Source: JAPLDA01 sp043742705 (GTDB lineage Bacteria > Bacteroidota > Bacteroidia > AKYH767-A > 2013-40CM-41-45). From it: a stretch of DNA of 8,902 nt. Location: positions 1 to 8,902 of the forward strand of contig JAYTXY010000092.1 of the NCBI GenBank assembly GCA_043742705.1, written 5' to 3'. The notes under the pieces were generated by a model. That model saw only the letters and a program-made list of their open reading frames with translations. It did no database searches and was not told the origin of the DNA. The position numbers were made by a program, and so were the translations under genes. Below are positions 6,768 through 8,902 of this stretch, piece by piece (position 1 is the first letter of the stretch; every line of letters starts with the position of its first letter).

Positions 6768-7433
6768 ATGAGACTTATTGCAAAAAATAAAACAAGGCAC
6801 ATAAAAATATTCCAAGTTGATTTTTATAATTCAAAAAAACTTGCGTTTGTACTTGGAGAATGGTTTTTCTTTAAGCAGTTAGAAGCACTTATTCCGACAG
6901 GAGTAAATTTTCACAGCCATTTCATTTATTTTGAAGATGGTAATTACCATTTCTCAATTAAGTATTTTGACGTGGAAGAAAATGTCTACGTGGATAGAAA
7001 GAATTATTATAACCACATTGCTATAAGAAAGGGGGCGCACTCCGAATTTAAAGATGAGCCATATATAAGGAGAGATAAAATAGGAGGTGACTTATTAGAT
7101 ATGTTCATGATGGCAGAACCGCTTAGATCATGGGATAAGAGACCATTCGGTCATCAATTTGCTGGCGCATCGATTCCGTCAGTTGCTACCAACTCGGGCA
7201 ACATGGAAGAAATAATTGATTTTAATCTGCTTGAAACAGATCTTGTTGTCGATTTCAATGACTATTCAAACATGGATATAAACTTCGGTGTTTCTTTATT
7301 CAGTAAAAACAATCCAGCTTTTGATCTTTCCAGGTTGCCGAAGGATACGATTGTATTAACGCGATCAACAGAAAGAGAAGATTTAATTCTGAGACTGCAT
7401 GCTATTATTCTTCCAAACAATAATTTGATATAA
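6768..7433 (+). CDS. Hypothetical protein, 221 aa, unrecognised family
   Basis: I do not recognise this protein. ATG 6768 (MRLIAKNKTRHIKIFQVDFY) is preferred over the adjacent TTG 6765; no Shine-Dalgarno sequence is seen, which is normal in Bacteroidota. It has no signal peptide or membrane helix. It is acidic and aromatic-rich and looks like a soluble alpha/beta fold, with alternating hydrophobic strands near HFIYFEDGNYHFSIKYFDVE and DLVVDFNDYSNMDINFGVSLF. The middle has RRDKIGGDLLDMFMMAEPLR, and the C terminus has DTIVLTRSTEREDLILRLHAIILP. No nuclease, kinase, methylase or DNA-binding motif could be picked out. Base composition is AT-rich (18 G/C in 60 bases at 7201-7260), unlike the PKD gene. 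It is the first of three co-oriented genes after tRNA-Cys, with a 130-base gap to the next. A role in an island-borne system is inferred from position only. Confidence 0.75.
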   Translation: MRLIAKNKTRHIKIFQVDFYNSKKLAFVLGEWFFFKQLEALIPTGVNFHSHFIYFEDGNYHFSIKYFDVEENVYVDRKNYYNHIAIRKGAHSEFKDEPYIRRDKIGGDLLDMFMMAEPLRSWDKRPFGHQFAGASIPSVATNSGNMEEIIDFNLLETDLVVDFNDYSNMDINFGVSLFSKNNPAFDLSRLPKDTIVLTRSTEREDLILRLHAIILPNNNLI

Positions 7434-7454
7434 TTAAGATCTGTACTTATCTAA

Positions 7455-7482
7455 TCTAAATACTTCAGGTCTCGAATTTAGA
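7455..7482. repeat. Inverted repeat in the intergenic gap
   Basis: TCTAAAT (7455-7461) is perfectly inverted as ATTTAGA (7476-7482) with a 14-base spacer. It lies 22 bases after the stop of the first island gene. It has no T run, so an operator-like site is as plausible as a weak hairpin, and chance cannot be excluded at 7 bp in AT-rich DNA. Confidence 0.3.
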
Positions 7483-7536
7483 CGATTTATTCTGCCGGTT
7501 CATTTCAATTACTCTTTACTTTATTCGAATTACCTA

Positions 7537-7544
7537 TTACTTTG
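7537..7544 (+). promoter_or_regulatory. Weak candidate -7 box for the 102-aa gene
   Basis: TTACTTTG matches TAnnTTTG at all positions but the second, and ends 19 bases before the ATG at 7564. No convincing -33 element is visible. The 130-base gap before this gene makes an own promoter plausible. Confidence 0.25.
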
Positions 7545-7563
7545 GATAAAAAAATAATTTATA

Positions 7564-7872
7564 ATGAAAAGATTTATATTAAAATACGTCAAGGAAGATG
7601 GTAGCAGTAAGACAATAAAAATTGTTTATACACATATGCAACGCATACTCGAATACATCGAATCCGTTAGACCACATTTTATTTTAAGACTGATAGAACC
7701 TGAAAATGAGAGATTTATTATCTTGGAAACTATCCCACTCCCTTACCCCTTCATTGTTGTAGAATGTTTTGAAGAAGGAATTTTAGAGGAAAGAAGATGG
7801 TATGGTATGGATCCGCTTACTTATTATCGATACGGAGGAAGATATTATGACCAAGGCGTGGCCCTTGAATGA
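7564..7872 (+). CDS. Hypothetical protein, 102 aa, unrecognised family
   Basis: This is a small soluble protein that I do not recognise. It starts with ATG in an AT-rich context (TTATAATGAAAAG). The N-terminal ~25 residues alternate as beta strands (MKRFILKYVKEDGSSKTIKI), followed by a helix (MQRILEYIESVRP), strands (HFILRLIEP, RFIILETIPL, PFIVVECFEEG) and a Tyr/Arg/Gly-rich tail (DPLTYYRYGGRYYDQG). There is no signal peptide, membrane segment or cysteine pair. The size and compact alpha/beta outline would suit an adaptor, inhibitor or immunity-type partner, but this is speculation. It lies 130 bases after the 222-codon gene and 60 bases before the peptidase gene, on the same strand, and may be co-transcribed with the latter. 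Confidence 0.7.
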   Translation: MKRFILKYVKEDGSSKTIKIVYTHMQRILEYIESVRPHFILRLIEPENERFIILETIPLPYPFIVVECFEEGILEERRWYGMDPLTYYRYGGRYYDQGVALE

Positions 7873-7932
7873 TGTTTTGCTCATCTTTGTTGTTAAAATT
7901 CTCTGACCAGCGTATTCAAAAATGATTCAGTA

Positions 7933-8739
7933 ATGGATGAACTCGATAACTACGTTGATGAATTTATCAATGCAGAATATGTTAAGTTGATAGAAGGCGA
8001 TATTGGGCTCTGTACCTGCCAGCTTTTCATCAATGAATCTGGAACTCCTGTTCCTTTTGCTTCAGGTGTTTTCGTTTTTCTAGGAGATAACTTTTATCTA
8101 CTAACAGCTTCACATGTCATTGAAGATTGGTCTGATTCCAATAAACTATTTGTTCGGATTGGTAGAGAATTCATATCTATCGCTGGCAAGGGCTGTGGAA
8201 CAGAAATAGATAAAGAAGAAAAACTTGATGCTGCTTATGTAAAACTGAAAAGTGAATTGGTAGCGATTCTCGTTTTGCATTATAGATTTCTTCCTTATCA
8301 CAAAATTTTACATGATGAGAAAATATTTGATGAGCCGAATTATTGTGCCTTCGGATACCCAGTGATAAACAAACGAAAAGAAGGCGGGAAAACATTTGGC
8401 TCAGCTTACTTTATGAGAGCGAATTATGATAAAGTTTATGAGCATTACGGTTTAAATCCTATCTCGCATTATTCCCTTGAGTTTTTGGGAAAAGCAATGA
8501 ACATTAAAACGAATAAGGTTGAGAAAATAAGAACAGAACACTATGGTATGAGTGGAGGTGGCTTATGGTATATCGATATTGCATTTGATGAAGAAAAAGA
8601 CGAGATGATTTCGGATGCTACCTTAATTGGCATAATGACTGAATTTAGGAGAGCAAAATATGATTGTTTAATAGCGAATCGCATTGAGATTGTTCTCGCA
8701 TCAATCCGGAACAACGAAGGTGAAAAATTTGACAGCTAA
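7933..8739 (+). CDS. Cytosolic trypsin-like serine peptidase (S1-type), 268 aa
   Basis: This is a serine endopeptidase of the trypsin-like (chymotrypsin-fold) superfamily. The catalytic triad can be read directly: His61 in LLTASHVIED (the TAAHC position), Asp99 in EKLDAAYVKL, and Ser207 in HYGMSGGGLW (the GxSGG nucleophile loop). A typical glycine-rich entry (FASGVFVFLGDNFYLLTASH) precedes the His. The length suits a single protease domain without PDZ or other appended domains. The N terminus is acidic (MDELDNYVDEFINAEYVKLI) with no signal peptide, so it should act in the cytoplasm. ATG 7933 is the start because the nearby ATG at 7922 runs into a stop after three codons. Cytosolic trypsin-like peptidases occur as effectors in predicted bacterial conflict systems. 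Its partner here would be one of the two upstream orphans. Its stop lies one base from the stop of the convergent radC-like gene, so no dedicated terminator fits between them. Confidence 0.85.
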   Translation: MDELDNYVDEFINAEYVKLIEGDIGLCTCQLFINESGTPVPFASGVFVFLGDNFYLLTASHVIEDWSDSNKLFVRIGREFISIAGKGCGTEIDKEEKLDAAYVKLKSELVAILVLHYRFLPYHKILHDEKIFDEPNYCAFGYPVINKRKEGGKTFGSAYFMRANYDKVYEHYGLNPISHYSLEFLGKAMNIKTNKVEKIRTEHYGMSGGGLWYIDIAFDEEKDEMISDATLIGIMTEFRRAKYDCLIANRIEIVLASIRNNEGEKFDS

Positions 8740-8740
8740 T

Positions 8741-8902
8741 TCATATCATTCCTTCTTCTGAAAATGAGTAGTGACCATCGGTAGTTATGATCACATGGTC
8801 AAGAACATTTATCTCTAACAACTCCCCAGCTTCACGAATTAATTTCGTCAATCTTAAATCAGCCTCGCTTGGTTTTGTATTCCCGCTTGGATGATTATGA
8901 AC
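8741..8902 (-). CDS. radC: RadC-family JAB/MPN domain protein, 5'-partial (C-terminal 53 aa)
   Basis: Only the C-terminal end is inside the window; the start lies beyond base 8902. The visible part holds the JAMM metal-binding signature HNHPSGNTKPSEAD (H-x-H-P-S-G...S-x-x-D, at the 8902 edge). It is followed by the usual RadC ending: a helix (LRLTKLIREAGELL), then LDHVIIT, GHYSFSEEG and a stop. This is the RadC (formerly DUF2466) family of JAB-domain proteins, once called DNA repair proteins; their biochemical role is unsettled. They are common in mobile islands, often near defence genes and restriction-modification systems. It converges on the peptidase gene with a single base between the two stops. 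The family call is firm; whether it is the housekeeping or a mobile-element copy cannot be told. Confidence 0.9.
   Translation of the reverse strand, partial: VHNHPSGNTKPSEADLRLTKLIREAGELLEINVLDHVIITTDGHYSFSEEGMI

Overview
The window is a contig fragment from a member of the phylum Bacteroidota, most likely a gliding or chitinophaga/sphingobacteria-like lineage. The evidence is a large protein with PKD domains and a type IX secretion (T9SS) type B C-terminal sorting domain, a SprB-repeat remnant, Bacteroidota-style TAnnTTTG promoter boxes, and weak or absent Shine-Dalgarno sequences. No closer placement can be made from the sequence alone.

Layout: (1) 1-2178 (+) is a copper-resistance multicopper oxidase, truncated by the left edge of the window, with a Met-rich linker and a C-terminal extension that looks like an outer-membrane beta-barrel. 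(2) 2179-3205 is a gene graveyard. It holds an internal fragment of a SprB-repeat adhesin with both ends missing, a REP-like palindrome cluster, a bidirectional hairpin terminator, and a small (64-codon) gene interrupted by an in-frame TAG. (3) 3206-6244 (-) is an intact 1012-residue secreted protein with a signal peptide, a Cys-containing N-terminal domain, eight PKD repeats and the T9SS sorting domain. (4) 6245-6486 is a divergent intergenic region with a candidate promoter in each direction. (5) 6487-6557 (+) is tRNA-Cys(GCA), followed by a very strong terminator. (6) 6596-8739 (+) is AT-richer DNA with three direct repeats of AATGTTTCAG, two orphan genes (222 and 102 aa) and a cytosolic trypsin-like serine peptidase with a readable His/Asp/Ser triad. 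(7) 8741-8902 (-) is the C-terminal end of a RadC-family JAB/MPN protein, truncated by the right edge and converging on the peptidase gene.

Interpretation: the left half is chromosomal cell-envelope biology (copper detoxification and T9SS-secreted surface protein) with decayed leftovers between the genes. The right part, from the tRNA-Cys 3' end onward, has the look of an integrated accessory island: tRNA-proximal, AT-rich, orphan genes, a cytosolic trypsin-like peptidase and RadC. The three co-oriented genes at 6765-8739 are the best candidate for an undescribed system, possibly a defence or stress-response cassette with a protease effector. That functional label is inference from context, and no integrase is visible in the window.
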